Shown here in pieces: positions 24,349 through 33,696 of a stretch of 64,000 nucleotides of DNA. This DNA is from CAXBCP01 sp047638395 (GTDB taxonomy: Bacteria > Pseudomonadota > Alphaproteobacteria > MPNO01 > UBA830): positions 113,525 to 177,524 of the forward strand of contig JBLIMV010000007.1 of the NCBI GenBank assembly GCA_047638395.1. The letters run 5' to 3'. Position numbers and translations under genes: made by a program. The notes beneath the pieces are model-generated. The model saw nothing but the letters and a program-made list of their open reading frames with translations. It had not been told where the DNA came from and made no database searches. Every line of letters begins with the position of its first letter. The first letter of the stretch is position 1.

Positions 24349-25974
24349 TCAGTCGGCGTAGTTTGCGCGCCACAGCGCTTCAAGTGCTGCGCGGTCGATC
24401 TTGCCGCGGTTGTTCTTCGGGATGTCTTCGAGAAAGATCACCCGCGCCGGGGTCTTGAAATCGGACAGGCGGTCCGCGCAATGCGTACGGATCGCCGCTT
24501 CATCTATGACTGTTCCCGGGCGTAACGTTACGAAACTGACCGGTTGTTCGCCATACAGATGGTGCGGCACGCCGATGGTCGCTGCCTCTCGGATATCCGC
24601 ATGGGCGGCAAGCGCATTGTCGATCTCGAGCGGTGCAATGTTGACCCCGCCGCGGATGATGACGTCCTTTGCGCGCCCCGTGATGATGAGAAACCCGTCT
24701 GCGTCGAGATAGCCGAGGTCGCCGGTCTTCAGCCGCCCGATGGGCTCGACCGTGCCGTCGGCCAGCAGGTAACCGCCCGCCGGCTGCGCGCCGCCGATCT
24801 CGATCTCGCCAACCCCGATCTCGCCCCTGTCGCCCTCAGGCATGCCGATGCCGTCCGGGGCGATGATCTTTAAATTCTGATAGAGCCCGGGCGGGCCGAC
24901 GCTGCCGATGCGGCGCATTCCCACATGATTGCTGGCGACAATGCCGCCCTCGCTCATCCCGTAGAGCTGGACCAGTTCGATGCCATAGGTGTCTTCGAAC
25001 CGCCGGTGCTGGTCGACCATCAGGGGCGCGGTGGAGGACGACATGAAGCGCAGCGCCTGTGTCGCCGCGATGTCGGCGGGTGTCGGGTCGTGTTCGAGCA
25101 GCATGTTGATCACGGTCGGCACACCGATGACCATGCTCGGCGCCTGATCGCGCAACCAGTCGAAAAACCGTGACCGCGAAAACCGGGCGGCCAGCAGGAT
25201 GGTGGCGCCGACCCGCAATGCCGGGTTCAGGCACAGCATGTGCGATGACGCCCAGCTCAGCGAGCGGAATTCGAGCATCCGGTCGGCATCGGTCAGCTTC
25301 CACATGTCGATGGTCTGATCGGCGATCCAGTAATAATTGCCGAAGCGGTGCAGCACGCCCTTGGGCGCCGCCGAGGTGCCGGACGTGAAACTGAGCACGC
25401 AGAGATCGTCCGGCCCGTGCGGTGCCTCAGGCGCATCGTCTGCATCGCTATAGCCGTTGAGCGCCTCGAACAGCCCGCCATCTGCCGCCGCGCCACCCCC
25501 GGGATTGCCACTGGGGGCGCAGGCACCAAAGCGGATCCAGCGCGCGTCTGCCTCGCCGTATCCGGAGGCGTCGAGGTCTTCGTGCCACAGCACGAGGTCC
25601 GGCGTGATGCGGTCCAGCATTTCGCACACGTGCGACGCGTTGACCTCCACATTGATGGTACAGAACGCGGCACCGTAGCGCTGGATGGCGTAGTAGAGGG
25701 TCGGCATTTCCAGCCGGTTGTCGGTCAGCACCGCGATCCGCCCGCCCGCGCCGATGCCTTTTTCGGCAAGGAAGCGCGCAAGCCTGTTCGACAGCCGCCA
25801 GAGTTGGCCGAAGGTAATGCTGCGGGCGTTTTCTTCCCCGTCCTCGTTCCCGGGCTCATCGATGCTGACGATGAACGGCTTGTCGCCACGGATCTCAGCG
25901 TGTTCGCGCAGCATCGACGCGACGCTGCGGTAGCGGGACTCGTTCGGGGCTGTTGGGATGTCGCGCGGTGCCAT
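24349..25974 (-). CDS. AMP-dependent acyl-CoA synthetase/ligase
   Basis: A 541-residue ANL-superfamily adenylating enzyme that would activate a carboxylic acid to its CoA thioester. The P-loop LSFTSGTSAAPKGVLHR, the YGMSEGG motif, LKTGDLGYLDADGFL with the ribose-binding Asp, the hinge GRAKDVIIRGG and the C-terminal catalytic lysine in NNRGKIDR are all visible. It resembles the cyclohexanecarboxylate/crotonobetaine-CoA ligase types, so a ring or medium-chain acid is likely. It stands alone, convergent with the SIMPL gene. Confidence 0.92.
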   Translation of the reverse strand: MAPRDIPTAPNESRYRSVASMLREHAEIRGDKPFIVSIDEPGNEDGEENARSITFGQLWRLSNRLARFLAEKGIGAGGRIAVLTDNRLEMPTLYYAIQRYGAAFCTINVEVNASHVCEMLDRITPDLVLWHEDLDASGYGEADARWIRFGACAPSGNPGGGAAADGGLFEALNGYSDADDAPEAPHGPDDLCVLSFTSGTSAAPKGVLHRFGNYYWIADQTIDMWKLTDADRMLEFRSLSWASSHMLCLNPALRVGATILLAARFSRSRFFDWLRDQAPSMVIGVPTVINMLLEHDPTPADIAATQALRFMSSSTAPLMVDQHRRFEDTYGIELVQLYGMSEGGIVASNHVGMRRIGSVGPPGLYQNLKIIAPDGIGMPEGDRGEIGVGEIEIGGAQPAGGYLLADGTVEPIGRLKTGDLGYLDADGFLIITGRAKDVIIRGGVNIAPLEIDNALAAHADIREAATIGVPHHLYGEQPVSFVTLRPGTVIDEAAIRTHCADRLSDFKTPARVIFLEDIPKNNRGKIDRAALEALWRANYAD

Positions 25975-26060
25975 GGGGTATTCTAGGGCGCGGGCCGGCC
26001 AGCGGGGAAGGGGATGTTTTTATGCTGCATGGAATGGGTGTCGTCCCCGCGTCGTTTCGT

Positions 26061-26213
26061 CGTCATTCCCGCGAAGGCGGGAATCTATGCAGGCAATGCG
26101 TTCCGTCGCCCGAAGATCCCCGCCTTCGCGGGGATGACAGAAAGAATAGGAGATCCTCCCCTTCGCGGGGATGAGAGGACAATAAACGGGAATGACGGCT
26201 TTAGTGGGGATGA
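26061..26213. repeat. Cluster of intergenic inverted repeats (CCCGCGAAGGCGGG type)
   Basis: A left arm (TCATTCCCGCGAAGGCGGGA) is answered about 45 bp later by a complementary arm (TCCCCGCCTTCGCGGGGATG), then by two further degenerate partial copies up to 26213. This family differs from those at 1183 and 33519. The block fills most of the gap between the divergent acyl-CoA synthetase and Rieske oxygenase genes. Confidence 0.7.
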
Positions 26214-26266
26214 CGCCAATTTTGCCTGTGCTAAACTTCGTCCAACCGCACTCCTGGAGCACGACC

Positions 26267-27640
26267 ATGGCCTATGAAGGACCCCGCATCGATCTGTCCG
26301 ACCGCGTCGACGACCGGGCGGAGACCGATCACGAATTCCGCCTGCATCGGTCCATCTTCGAGGATGACGATATTTACGATGCCGAGATGGAATTCTGCTT
26401 TGAGAAGCTGTGGAATTTCCTGTGCCATGAAAGCCAGGTGCCCAACCCCGGCGATTACTACGCGACCCATATCGGCAGCCAGCCGGTATTCGTGCATCGC
26501 CAGGAAGACGGCTCGATCAAGGCGTTCATCAATGCGTGTTCGCATCGCGGCGCCATCATCACGCCGTTCAAGCAGGGCAATGCCAGAACGCTGACCTGCC
26601 GGTTCCACGCATGGAGCTACAAATGTTCCGGCGAATGCATCGGCATCAAGAACGAGGAAGGCGGCTACGGCACAGACTTTGACCGGACCCAGTACAACCT
26701 GACCGAAATCCCCTGTGTCGGTGAATATCGCGGCTTTATCTTCGGCGCGCTGACCGATGCGGTCCCCTCGCTGGACGACCACCTGGGCGAATCCAAATTC
26801 TTCATCGACCTGTTCGCCGACCAGTCGCCCGACGGGCTGGAAATGGTCAAAGGATCGCAGACCTATGTGTGCGACCATGACTGGAAGGTGCAGGCCGACA
26901 ACGTGACCGACGGCTATCACGTCTCCACGGTGCACCGGAACTTCATGCACACCATTCAGGCGCGCGAAGCCCGTGAAGGGGCCGAGGGCATGATGAAAAC
27001 GGAGGTCGGGCGCATCAAGGGCGATGTGAAGAACGGCATGTATTATCTGGGCAATGGCCATATGTGCATCTGGGCCGATCGCTCATCGCCCGAAGGCGCA
27101 CCGCTGGCGCCCGCGACCGACTATATCGAAAAGAATTTCGACGCCATCAAGGCCCACTGGATGCTGCGCCGCGGCCGCAACATCATTATTTTCCCGAACC
27201 TGGTGCTGAACGATCTCGCATCCACCCATCTGCGCACCCACCGCCCGCTCGGCCCGGGCAAGTGTGAGGTCACTATCTGGTGTATCGCGCCCAAGGGCGA
27301 GCCGGACGACGCGCGGTTTGCACGCCTCCGCAAGTTCGAGGATTTCTTCCTCGTCTCCGGCCTGTCGACGTCGGATGACGTGGTCTCGCTCGATACCGCG
27401 CAGGAAGGCTTCCACGGCAGCCAGGCCGGCTGGAATAATTACGACCGCGGCCTGTCGACCATGAAAACCGGCCCGGACGAAGAAGCGAAGAAGGCCGGCA
27501 TCAACCCGGAACTTCACTGCGCCAGCTGGGACTTTGAAGCCGCCTTTGTCGGCTGGTACCGCCACTGGCGGAAACTGGTGGAAGAGGGCACGCAGGACGC
27601 GGAGAAGCCCGCGGAGGCGGACGCGGTAGCGGCGGAGTAA
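26267..27640 (+). CDS. Aromatic-ring-hydroxylating (Rieske) oxygenase, large subunit
   Basis: A 457-residue terminal oxygenase. The Rieske [2Fe-2S] ligands are C91-S-H93 and C111-x2-H114 (CSHRG and CRFHAWSY). The mononuclear iron site is D215-x2-H218-x4-H223 (TDGYHVSTVHRNF), with a C-terminal acidic ligand in WDFEAAF. The start at 26267 has TGGAG 7 bp upstream. No small subunit, ferredoxin or reductase gene is adjacent, so partners are encoded elsewhere. Length and sequence fit benzoate/biphenyl-type alpha subunits; hydroxylation of an aromatic ring is expected, substrate unknown. Confidence 0.92.
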   Translation: MAYEGPRIDLSDRVDDRAETDHEFRLHRSIFEDDDIYDAEMEFCFEKLWNFLCHESQVPNPGDYYATHIGSQPVFVHRQEDGSIKAFINACSHRGAIITPFKQGNARTLTCRFHAWSYKCSGECIGIKNEEGGYGTDFDRTQYNLTEIPCVGEYRGFIFGALTDAVPSLDDHLGESKFFIDLFADQSPDGLEMVKGSQTYVCDHDWKVQADNVTDGYHVSTVHRNFMHTIQAREAREGAEGMMKTEVGRIKGDVKNGMYYLGNGHMCIWADRSSPEGAPLAPATDYIEKNFDAIKAHWMLRRGRNIIIFPNLVLNDLASTHLRTHRPLGPGKCEVTIWCIAPKGEPDDARFARLRKFEDFFLVSGLSTSDDVVSLDTAQEGFHGSQAGWNNYDRGLSTMKTGPDEEAKKAGINPELHCASWDFEAAFVGWYRHWRKLVEEGTQDAEKPAEADAVAAE

Positions 27641-27742
27641 GCGTTTTTTATGAATGTCGTTCGGTGAGTTTGTCGCTTTGCCTGTCTTTCGACTGGGCGC
27701 GGTGCCCGGCTACTGGGTAAAAGTATAAGTTCGTCTCAAAGC

Positions 27743-27762
27743 GATCTCACGACCGTGAGATC
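27743..27762. promoter_or_regulatory. Short palindrome before a secreted protein gene
   Basis: GATCTCAC (27743-27750) and GTGAGATC (27755-27762) are exact inverted repeats around a 4-base loop, 30 bp before the start at 27792. A regulator site or a 5' leader hairpin are both possible. Confidence 0.35.
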
Positions 27763-27791
27763 TGTATTTCCGACCCAAAAGAAAGAATGTG

Positions 27792-28592
27792 ATGTCAAAA
27801 TCCTGCGCCACCATTTTTATGGCAGCGATCTGCTGTTGCGCGACTGTGTCCGTGGGCGCTTCCCAAATTTCCAGCGCGGATGGAAGCAGCACCATTGCTG
27901 CTCCCGCGGGCCAGCATGTTGGTGGACCGGCCGGCGCTCCTGAACAATCTTTCCAGATTGCGCTAGGTCCCAAGAAAATAGTCGGCGCCGTTAAAGGTGC
28001 TGTCAAAGGTGCCGCGGGTGCCGCCGGTAGCGCTGTAAATACGGCGCTGGATGGCGCCAGGGCCGCCCGAAAGGCATATGACGAAAAAACCGGTAATTAT
28101 AACGGCGTTTATTATCTGATGCGGAACCCGGACCTGCAGGGTGGGCGTGCCTTTGTAAAACCCGGCATCGGCATCAACTGGAACGGCCTTTACAAGCATT
28201 ACTACGACCATGGGCGGCATGAAAAACGTATCGCCTATGTGGGGCAGGGACAGGATGTCTGCCGACATGACGGGATAGGTTGGCACACGCTCAACGTGAA
28301 GAGGGGGATACCGTTCGACCCCTGTTTCTATTCCGAAACGCATAAAGACCTGAAGCGGGCATACGGGAAAAACTATCACGGCCTCGCCGACCATTGGGTC
28401 GTCTACGGGATGCGGGAAGGACGCGACACGGCGCGGCATTTCAGCATCCAGTCCTATATCGGAAATTATCCCGATCTGGTGAAGGCGATAGGCAAGGACT
28501 GGGTATCAGCGTGGGGCCATTGGTACAAATATGGTGTTGTCGAGAAGCGCAAGCCGTGCCGCAAGGACCCAAAACGGAGCACCTGCAGATAG
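27792..28592 (+). CDS. Secreted repeat protein of unknown function
   Basis: A 266-residue exported protein. The N-terminus is a signal peptide with several cysteines in its core, so a lipoprotein is possible though no clean lipobox is seen. Residues about 55-90 are an Ala/Gly/Lys-rich amphipathic stretch. The C-terminal 170 residues hold three copies of a motif resembling Y-x-x-x-N-P-D-L ... H-W/Y-x-x-x-G-x-x-E/K-x-R: near residue 105, near 185 and near 225. Similar motifs occur in large secreted bacterial proteins. I see no catalytic site. The ATG at 27792 is preferred over the GTG one codon upstream. Confidence 0.7.
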   Translation: MSKSCATIFMAAICCCATVSVGASQISSADGSSTIAAPAGQHVGGPAGAPEQSFQIALGPKKIVGAVKGAVKGAAGAAGSAVNTALDGARAARKAYDEKTGNYNGVYYLMRNPDLQGGRAFVKPGIGINWNGLYKHYYDHGRHEKRIAYVGQGQDVCRHDGIGWHTLNVKRGIPFDPCFYSETHKDLKRAYGKNYHGLADHWVVYGMREGRDTARHFSIQSYIGNYPDLVKAIGKDWVSAWGHWYKYGVVEKRKPCRKDPKRSTCR

Positions 28593-28750
28593 AGTCCGCT
28601 TCACGCTGGTCACATTTTGCCGTTTTCCGTTGACAGGGTACGCCTGCCCGCCGAACCTGTTTTTGTTCCATCGGCTGTGCGCCCTATATGTCGCGCACGT
28701 TTGATCTGAACAAAAACCAATCAACATCTGGCGTATAACCGGAGATAGAA

Positions 28751-29674
28751 ATGACGACTGACAGAATGACGGCGAACGGACCGTTCGTGAAACTGGCGGT
28801 GATGAATGCGGTGCATGATCTGCCGGTACTGGTGGCCCGCGACCAGGAATTTTTCCAGGACGAAGGGCTCAATATCGAATTTGTGACGACGCCGGGCATG
28901 GCGCAGGTCACGACTTCCCACAAGGTTCAGTTCGACACCGTGTTCGAACGCCCCCTCGATTCCGTTTACAACGATGGCGGCATCGATCAGTTCCGCATGT
29001 GCGAATGGGGCATCGTCAAACGCGCGGTGGAGGCCGAAGCCAGCGGATTGCGGTCGCGCAAGATCGTCGCGCTCGGCGCGTCCATGTCAAAGTTTGCGAT
29101 TGTTGTCCGGTCGGATTCGGATTTCTACGAGCCTGAAATGCTGAAAGACCAGCTGATCGCGGTAACGCCGAATAACGGCTCACACTTTGTGACCCTGAAA
29201 ATGATCGAAGGGTTTCTCGGCAAGGAACACGTCAAGGTAACGAATGCCGGGTCGATGCCGCAACGCATCGAAGCGCTTAAAAAAGGCGAGGTCGCGGCGG
29301 TCAGCCTGATGGAGCCGTGGATCAGCGTTGCCGAAAAAGAAGGCCTGCGGATCCTGATGGAAGCCCATTCGACCCGCGCGGAGGCTGCCGGCGACGATCT
29401 CGACGGGCCAACGCTTGCGGCGATTTTCCGGGCCCAGGCCCGCGCCTGCGAAGTGCTCGCCAAGGACCCCACGCCGTATGTGGATTATTTCGTCAATGAA
29501 ACCGGGGGGCGGCTCGAAGCCAAAGACTTCCGCCATCAGCGCCTGCTGCACGCGCCGCCGCAGCCCTATACGCGTGAGCGCTGGGACGACACCTATAACT
29601 GGACCGTCGGCTGGGACATGACCATGCCGGATGCCAGTTTCGAGAAGATCGTCGATAACCGCGCGTTTGAATAG
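28751..29674 (+). CDS. NMT1/THI5-like substrate-binding-fold protein without signal peptide
   Basis: A 307-residue type 2 periplasmic-binding fold protein. FVKLAVMNAVHDLPVLVARDQEFF at the start and EGLNIEFVTTPG are typical of the NMT1/SsuA group, as is QRIEALKKGEVAAVSLMEPW, the helix before the second ligand lobe. No hydrophobic signal peptide precedes the domain, so it should be cytoplasmic, and no ABC permease or ATPase genes are near. It might be an enzyme or ligand sensor, as in 4,5-dihydroxyphthalate-decarboxylase or THI5-like proteins. A strong terminator follows. Confidence 0.8.
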   Translation: MTTDRMTANGPFVKLAVMNAVHDLPVLVARDQEFFQDEGLNIEFVTTPGMAQVTTSHKVQFDTVFERPLDSVYNDGGIDQFRMCEWGIVKRAVEAEASGLRSRKIVALGASMSKFAIVVRSDSDFYEPEMLKDQLIAVTPNNGSHFVTLKMIEGFLGKEHVKVTNAGSMPQRIEALKKGEVAAVSLMEPWISVAEKEGLRILMEAHSTRAEAAGDDLDGPTLAAIFRAQARACEVLAKDPTPYVDYFVNETGGRLEAKDFRHQRLLHAPPQPYTRERWDDTYNWTVGWDMTMPDASFEKIVDNRAFE

Positions 29675-29752
29675 GGCCGGACGAAGACCCGACTGACATG
29701 GGGTGACCCGCTGCTGATGCAGATAACCGGCAACGGCCGCACCCCGAAACGT

Positions 29753-29789
29753 AAAGCGCCCCGCTCATCCTGTGAGCGGGGCGCTTTTT
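29753..29789 (+). terminator. Rho-independent terminator
   Basis: A 15-pair perfect stem (AAAGCGCCCCGCTCA with TGAGCGGGGCGCTTT, loop TCCTG) followed by TTTTT. It ends the upstream plus-strand gene and may also stop minus-strand transcripts from the convergent gene at 29806. Confidence 0.88.
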
Positions 29790-29805
29790 GCGGTTTAAGA
29801 GCCGA

Positions 29806-32085
29806 TCAGCAGAACGGGCAGAGTTTTTTCAGCTCTTTCAGCGCCTTTTTACCCGTCTTTTTGGTCGTTTTTGCAGCCTTGCTCGCCGTTTTGCGCGGGC
29901 TTGTCGCCATTTTCCAACCCTTGTTGAATGTTTTCATGCCATTCTTGAAGGATTGGTTGGGGTTCTTTGCAAACTGACCGAACGCTTTTGCACCGCCGCC
30001 GAAGACGTTCCGGGCGTTTTTGCTCGTTTCGATGGCTGTATATTTCGCATACCGCCCGACATTTCCGCCGGTTTTCTGCGCGGCTCGATAGGCAACCTTT
30101 CCACCCGGGACGAGCTTGACGACACCCTTCTTGGCCTGGGCACCGCCAAAGGCAGCGGCGGCACCGCCGAAAGCTGCGACTTCCTGGGCACCGTCGACCG
30201 CTGCGCCCACGGCGACCTTGGCCACTTCGCCCGCCTTGTTGAAGGCAACCAGCGCACCGTCGACGACCATGTAGAACAGGTCGCCTGCGCAGGACGCCAT
30301 ATTCCCGATGGTATCGGGAATCGACAGCCTGAAGGTTCCTGCAAGGCCGGCCAACGGATTGGAGGAATCAAGCTGCGGCCGGTGGAGGCGTCCCTGCCGA
30401 AACTGCGGCTTGAAAAAAGAAGCCGGCATTGTCGAGGTGATCTCGAACGGGAATGCGCAGGTGGCCGGCGTTGTGAAATAGCCGCCGGCATTCGTGATCG
30501 CATAGCCGAAGTTAACGGATCCGAACTTGCCGGGAAGCGTCATCTTGCCCCCCATGGCCATCGCCTGCTGCTGCTGGGTCACTGCGACCGTGTATTGTGC
30601 TGTCACGCCAGGGTTGCCCAGGTTCATCCCGCCGATTTTGCCAAGCGGGATCTTGATGCCGGCGCTTGACGATGTCTTGAGACCTTGGCGATCAAACACC
30701 GTGCTTGTCCGGGCTATCTTTTTGCCAAGCACGTTCATTGTGCCCGAGAGACGAACCGCCGGAGGCGTCACGCCCTTTGGCGCATTCTTGGCGCCCGGGA
30801 CCAGGAACAGAACGTTGTAGAGCGCGGCATCGACATACCTGCCGTTAAAACTGGCCGAGGGAAAGCGTTGCTTCCCCCAGGCCGGATTGGTGACCTTGAG
30901 GGCATCCAGCGGCAATACCTGCATCCCGCTGATAATCGTGTTGGCCGCGGGGCCCTGGATTTGCCGGATCAGGGGGGCGATTGCCGTAAGTCCGGCACTC
31001 TGCATATAGCCGGAGGCGATCATCAGCCGGCCGAATGTCTCCAGCGTCATCTGCGGCGCGCCAAATCCGATCTGAATGGATTTGAGCTGTGCCGGGGTGA
31101 CTTTCGGGGAGACCGGGCCTTTATAGGCCATGGCCACGAAATTCGGTCCTACGGGTTTCTGCCCCGGGGCCGGTCGTTTCTGCAAGAGCAGTGTGCCCCA
31201 GAAACCGAAGGTCTGATCCTTGTCGAAATAGAATGTCGCGTTTATCAGCTGGGTTAGCGGCATGTCCAGCGGTTTGGGCCATGTGCCACGCCGCGTCAGC
31301 TCGATAAAGGCATTGTTCTTTTTAGCCTTCTTGAATTTGCCGCTTGTCTTGCCTTTCTTGGCTTTCGCGGCCTTCTCGACGCCGGTGCGCAGCACATAGA
31401 GGGGATCCTTTCCGGCGCCGCGGCGGCCGGCTTCGGCTTTGTCGATCCGGGTGAAGGCGTCACCAAGCATCGTACCCCTTGTACTGCTCGGATTGACGCC
31501 GGCCGTGAGCTGAAGGCCGCTCACCATCGGAAAGCCGCGCGGATGCAACTGCGTCGCCGCAGCCCGCAGCTTTGGAGGCAGGGCCGCGATTTTGATGGTT
31601 TTGGTCTGCTTGCCGTAGGTGAAGATCGGATTGATCATGCCGACGCCCGCGATCTTCGACCAGGGCTCTGCCTTGGGTTTGATCGTCCGGTTGTCGAGGT
31701 GCACCGCGACGTTATAGGCTTTTTTGGTTCCCTTGCCTTTGGGCTTTTTGACCTGGACCTCCATCAGGAACAGGTTGTATTCCCAGATCTTGGCGGTCCA
31801 GCTTTTAGTCGATTTGTCGTAAGAGAAGTTAGCCGATTCCGAGAGGTCTTTGAGACTGATTTCGGACATCGGCGCGAGCGCTTTGGTCATCGCGCTGATG
31901 GCGTCTTGTGCTTCCTTCGGCATCTTCGACAGCTTCGCGGCGTTCGCGTTCGCGGCCGGCAGCATGATGGCGGCGACCAAAGCGGCGGCGATTGGTGCGC
32001 GGAGCAGGCGGGTTACCGGGCGGTGGGCGGGTGTGGGGCGCGCAGGGTTGGAATTTCTATTGGTTAACGCAGATACAAATGACAC
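29806..32085 (-). CDS. Large secreted protein with lysine-rich tail, unknown function
   Basis: About 759 residues. A long basic leader precedes a hydrophobic signal core (LLRAPIAAALVAAIMLPAANANA). I chose the GTG at 32085, spaced well from AAAGG; a TTG at 32094 is also possible. The mature protein has no recognised domain. Its middle is beta-rich with Gly/Pro/Thr segments and repeated hydrophobic strands; the last 90 residues are extremely basic and Ala/Lys-rich, like histone H1 tails (SPRKTASKAAKTTKKTG), and it ends in CPFC, a possible metal- or disulfide-forming pair. It is divergent from paraslipin. Confidence 0.72.
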   Translation of the reverse strand: MSFVSALTNRNSNPARPTPAHRPVTRLLRAPIAAALVAAIMLPAANANAAKLSKMPKEAQDAISAMTKALAPMSEISLKDLSESANFSYDKSTKSWTAKIWEYNLFLMEVQVKKPKGKGTKKAYNVAVHLDNRTIKPKAEPWSKIAGVGMINPIFTYGKQTKTIKIAALPPKLRAAATQLHPRGFPMVSGLQLTAGVNPSSTRGTMLGDAFTRIDKAEAGRRGAGKDPLYVLRTGVEKAAKAKKGKTSGKFKKAKKNNAFIELTRRGTWPKPLDMPLTQLINATFYFDKDQTFGFWGTLLLQKRPAPGQKPVGPNFVAMAYKGPVSPKVTPAQLKSIQIGFGAPQMTLETFGRLMIASGYMQSAGLTAIAPLIRQIQGPAANTIISGMQVLPLDALKVTNPAWGKQRFPSASFNGRYVDAALYNVLFLVPGAKNAPKGVTPPAVRLSGTMNVLGKKIARTSTVFDRQGLKTSSSAGIKIPLGKIGGMNLGNPGVTAQYTVAVTQQQQAMAMGGKMTLPGKFGSVNFGYAITNAGGYFTTPATCAFPFEITSTMPASFFKPQFRQGRLHRPQLDSSNPLAGLAGTFRLSIPDTIGNMASCAGDLFYMVVDGALVAFNKAGEVAKVAVGAAVDGAQEVAAFGGAAAAFGGAQAKKGVVKLVPGGKVAYRAAQKTGGNVGRYAKYTAIETSKNARNVFGGGAKAFGQFAKNPNQSFKNGMKTFNKGWKMATSPRKTASKAAKTTKKTGKKALKELKKLCPFC

Positions 32086-32520
32086 GTAGTGCAACCTTTC
32101 TGGTGCAGATTTAAATAGTAAATCGCGATGATTGAGGGGGGCTGTAGTGTGTGGTTAGACCTTAAAGTATCGCTCGTAGTTAGTATATATTCCGGTGCAG
32201 GCGGTGGGTGAAATTGTTGGGTGTCGAAAAATTTTCGATCCCGTTTTTTCGAGCGCCCCGTATTTTTTGCGACCGCAAAATCTGAATATCGCTGAACCAA
32301 CATGAACACACGCTGAACGGTTCATCTACGTGCTGCTACTGCTTAGCGTATCCCTGTTCCGCCGCGCTGCCGACGTAACAAAGACGCGCCGTGTTCGCCC
32401 CATTTTGAAATATTGCTAAATAGAGGTGGGCGCTTGCATTCGCCGGACTGAAGAACGCTGCAACCTTGATTTGTGCGAAAAAATGCCTATTTAATATCTA
32501 TAAGAATTAGGAGTGGGGCC
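32086..32520. other. AT-rich divergent intergenic region
   Basis: This 435-bp gap between divergent genes is clearly lower in GC than its surroundings and holds no convincing gene. A possible plus-strand promoter is TTGATT (32466-32471) and TTTAAT (32490-32495), 18 bp apart, before the paraslipin gene. I see no terminator, tRNA or repeat in it. Confidence 0.5.
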
Positions 32521-33519
32521 ATGATTTCTGCGTTTTCAATTTTCGTTATTGTTCTTCTTGTCTTCGCGGTCGCGATTGTCTTTATGGGCGTCAAAACCGT
32601 GCCGCAGGGCGAGGAATACACGGTCGAGCGGTTTGGCCGCTACACGAAGACGCTGCGCCCCGGCCTGCATCTGATCGTGCCGCTGGTTGACCGGATCGGT
32701 ATGCGCCAGAACATGATGGAACAGGTGATGGACGTGGACTCGCAGGAGGTCATCACCAAGGATAACGCCATGATCACGGTCGATGGTGTGGTGTTTTACC
32801 AGGTGCTGGACGCGGTGAAGGCGTCCTACGAAGTGCGCCAGCTGCGCCATGCGACCCTCAACCTCACAATGACCAATATCCGGACCGTGATGGGCTCGAT
32901 GGATCTCGATGAATTGCTGTCGCAGCGCGACCGCATCAACGCGGAATTGCTCCGCGTCGTCGATGAGGCGACATCGCCCTGGGGCGTGAAGATCACCCGT
33001 ATCGAGATCAAGGACATCACGCCGCCGGCCTCGCTGGTCGAAGCGATGGCGCGCCAGATGAAAGCGGAACGCGACAAGCGTGCCAACATCCTCGATGCCG
33101 AGGGTTACCGGCAGGCCGAAATCCTCAAAGCCGAGGGTGAGAAACAGTCCCAGATTCTCGCCGCCGAGGGCCGCAAGGAATCGGCGTTTCGCGATGCCGA
33201 GGCACGCGAGCGCGAAGCCGAGGCCGAAGCCAAGGCGACCGAGGTCGTGTCCGCGGCCATCGGTGACGGCAATATTCAGGCGATCAACTACTTCGTCGCG
33301 CAGAAATATGTCGACGCCCTCGAGAGCATCGGCAGCGCGAAGAACTCGAAACTGATCCTGATGCCGCTCGAAGCATCCAGCGTGATCGGCTCGATCGCGG
33401 GGCTTGCAGAGATTGCGAAGGAAGCGTTGAGCGATAACAACAGCGGTGGAAACACCGGCGGCGGAAGCACCAGTGGACGATCGCGCAGCGGTTCCGTGCC
33501 GTCGTCAGGTAACGACTGA
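32521..33519 (+). CDS. SPFH/Band 7 paraslipin (stomatin-like, QmcA-type) membrane protein
   Basis: A 332-residue protein: one N-terminal transmembrane helix (residues 2-25), then a Band 7 domain opening VPQGEEYTVERFGRYTKTLRPGLHLIVPLVDRI and the family's NVRTVMG-like NIRTVMGSMDLDELLSQRD. A long Glu/Ala-rich coiled coil follows (residues about 190-250), and the tail is a Gly/Ser/Asn-rich disordered stretch. SPFH proteins form large ring assemblies at membrane microdomains. AGGAG lies just before the ATG at 32521. The NfeD partner gene follows after a repeat, the classical paraslipin-NfeD pair. Confidence 0.92.
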   Translation: MISAFSIFVIVLLVFAVAIVFMGVKTVPQGEEYTVERFGRYTKTLRPGLHLIVPLVDRIGMRQNMMEQVMDVDSQEVITKDNAMITVDGVVFYQVLDAVKASYEVRQLRHATLNLTMTNIRTVMGSMDLDELLSQRDRINAELLRVVDEATSPWGVKITRIEIKDITPPASLVEAMARQMKAERDKRANILDAEGYRQAEILKAEGEKQSQILAAEGRKESAFRDAEAREREAEAEAKATEVVSAAIGDGNIQAINYFVAQKYVDALESIGSAKNSKLILMPLEASSVIGSIAGLAEIAKEALSDNNSGGNTGGGSTSGRSRSGSVPSSGND

Positions 33520-33675
33520 TCCTTCGAGACGCGCTATCGCGCTCCTCAGGATGAGGAAAGCGAGGCGCGTTATCGCGCTTCCTCGAGACGAAGCGAGTCT
33601 GTTGGCAATGAGATATAATAGGCGGAATTAACATCGCCTCATCCTGAGGAGGCCTGAAAGGCCGTCTCGAAGGAT
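33519..33675. repeat. Large intergenic inverted repeat (CCTCAGGATGAGG type)
   Basis: The left arm starts ATCCTTCGAGACG and contains CTCCTCAGGATGAGG; the right arm contains CCTCATCCTGAGGAGG and ends GTCTCGAAGGAT, giving near-complementary ends 155 bp apart. It lies exactly between the paraslipin and nfeD genes, so it is transcribed with them. This is a widespread alphaproteobacterial repeat family. Confidence 0.75.
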
Positions 33676-33696
33676 TGCAGCGGGGAGATCGTACGA

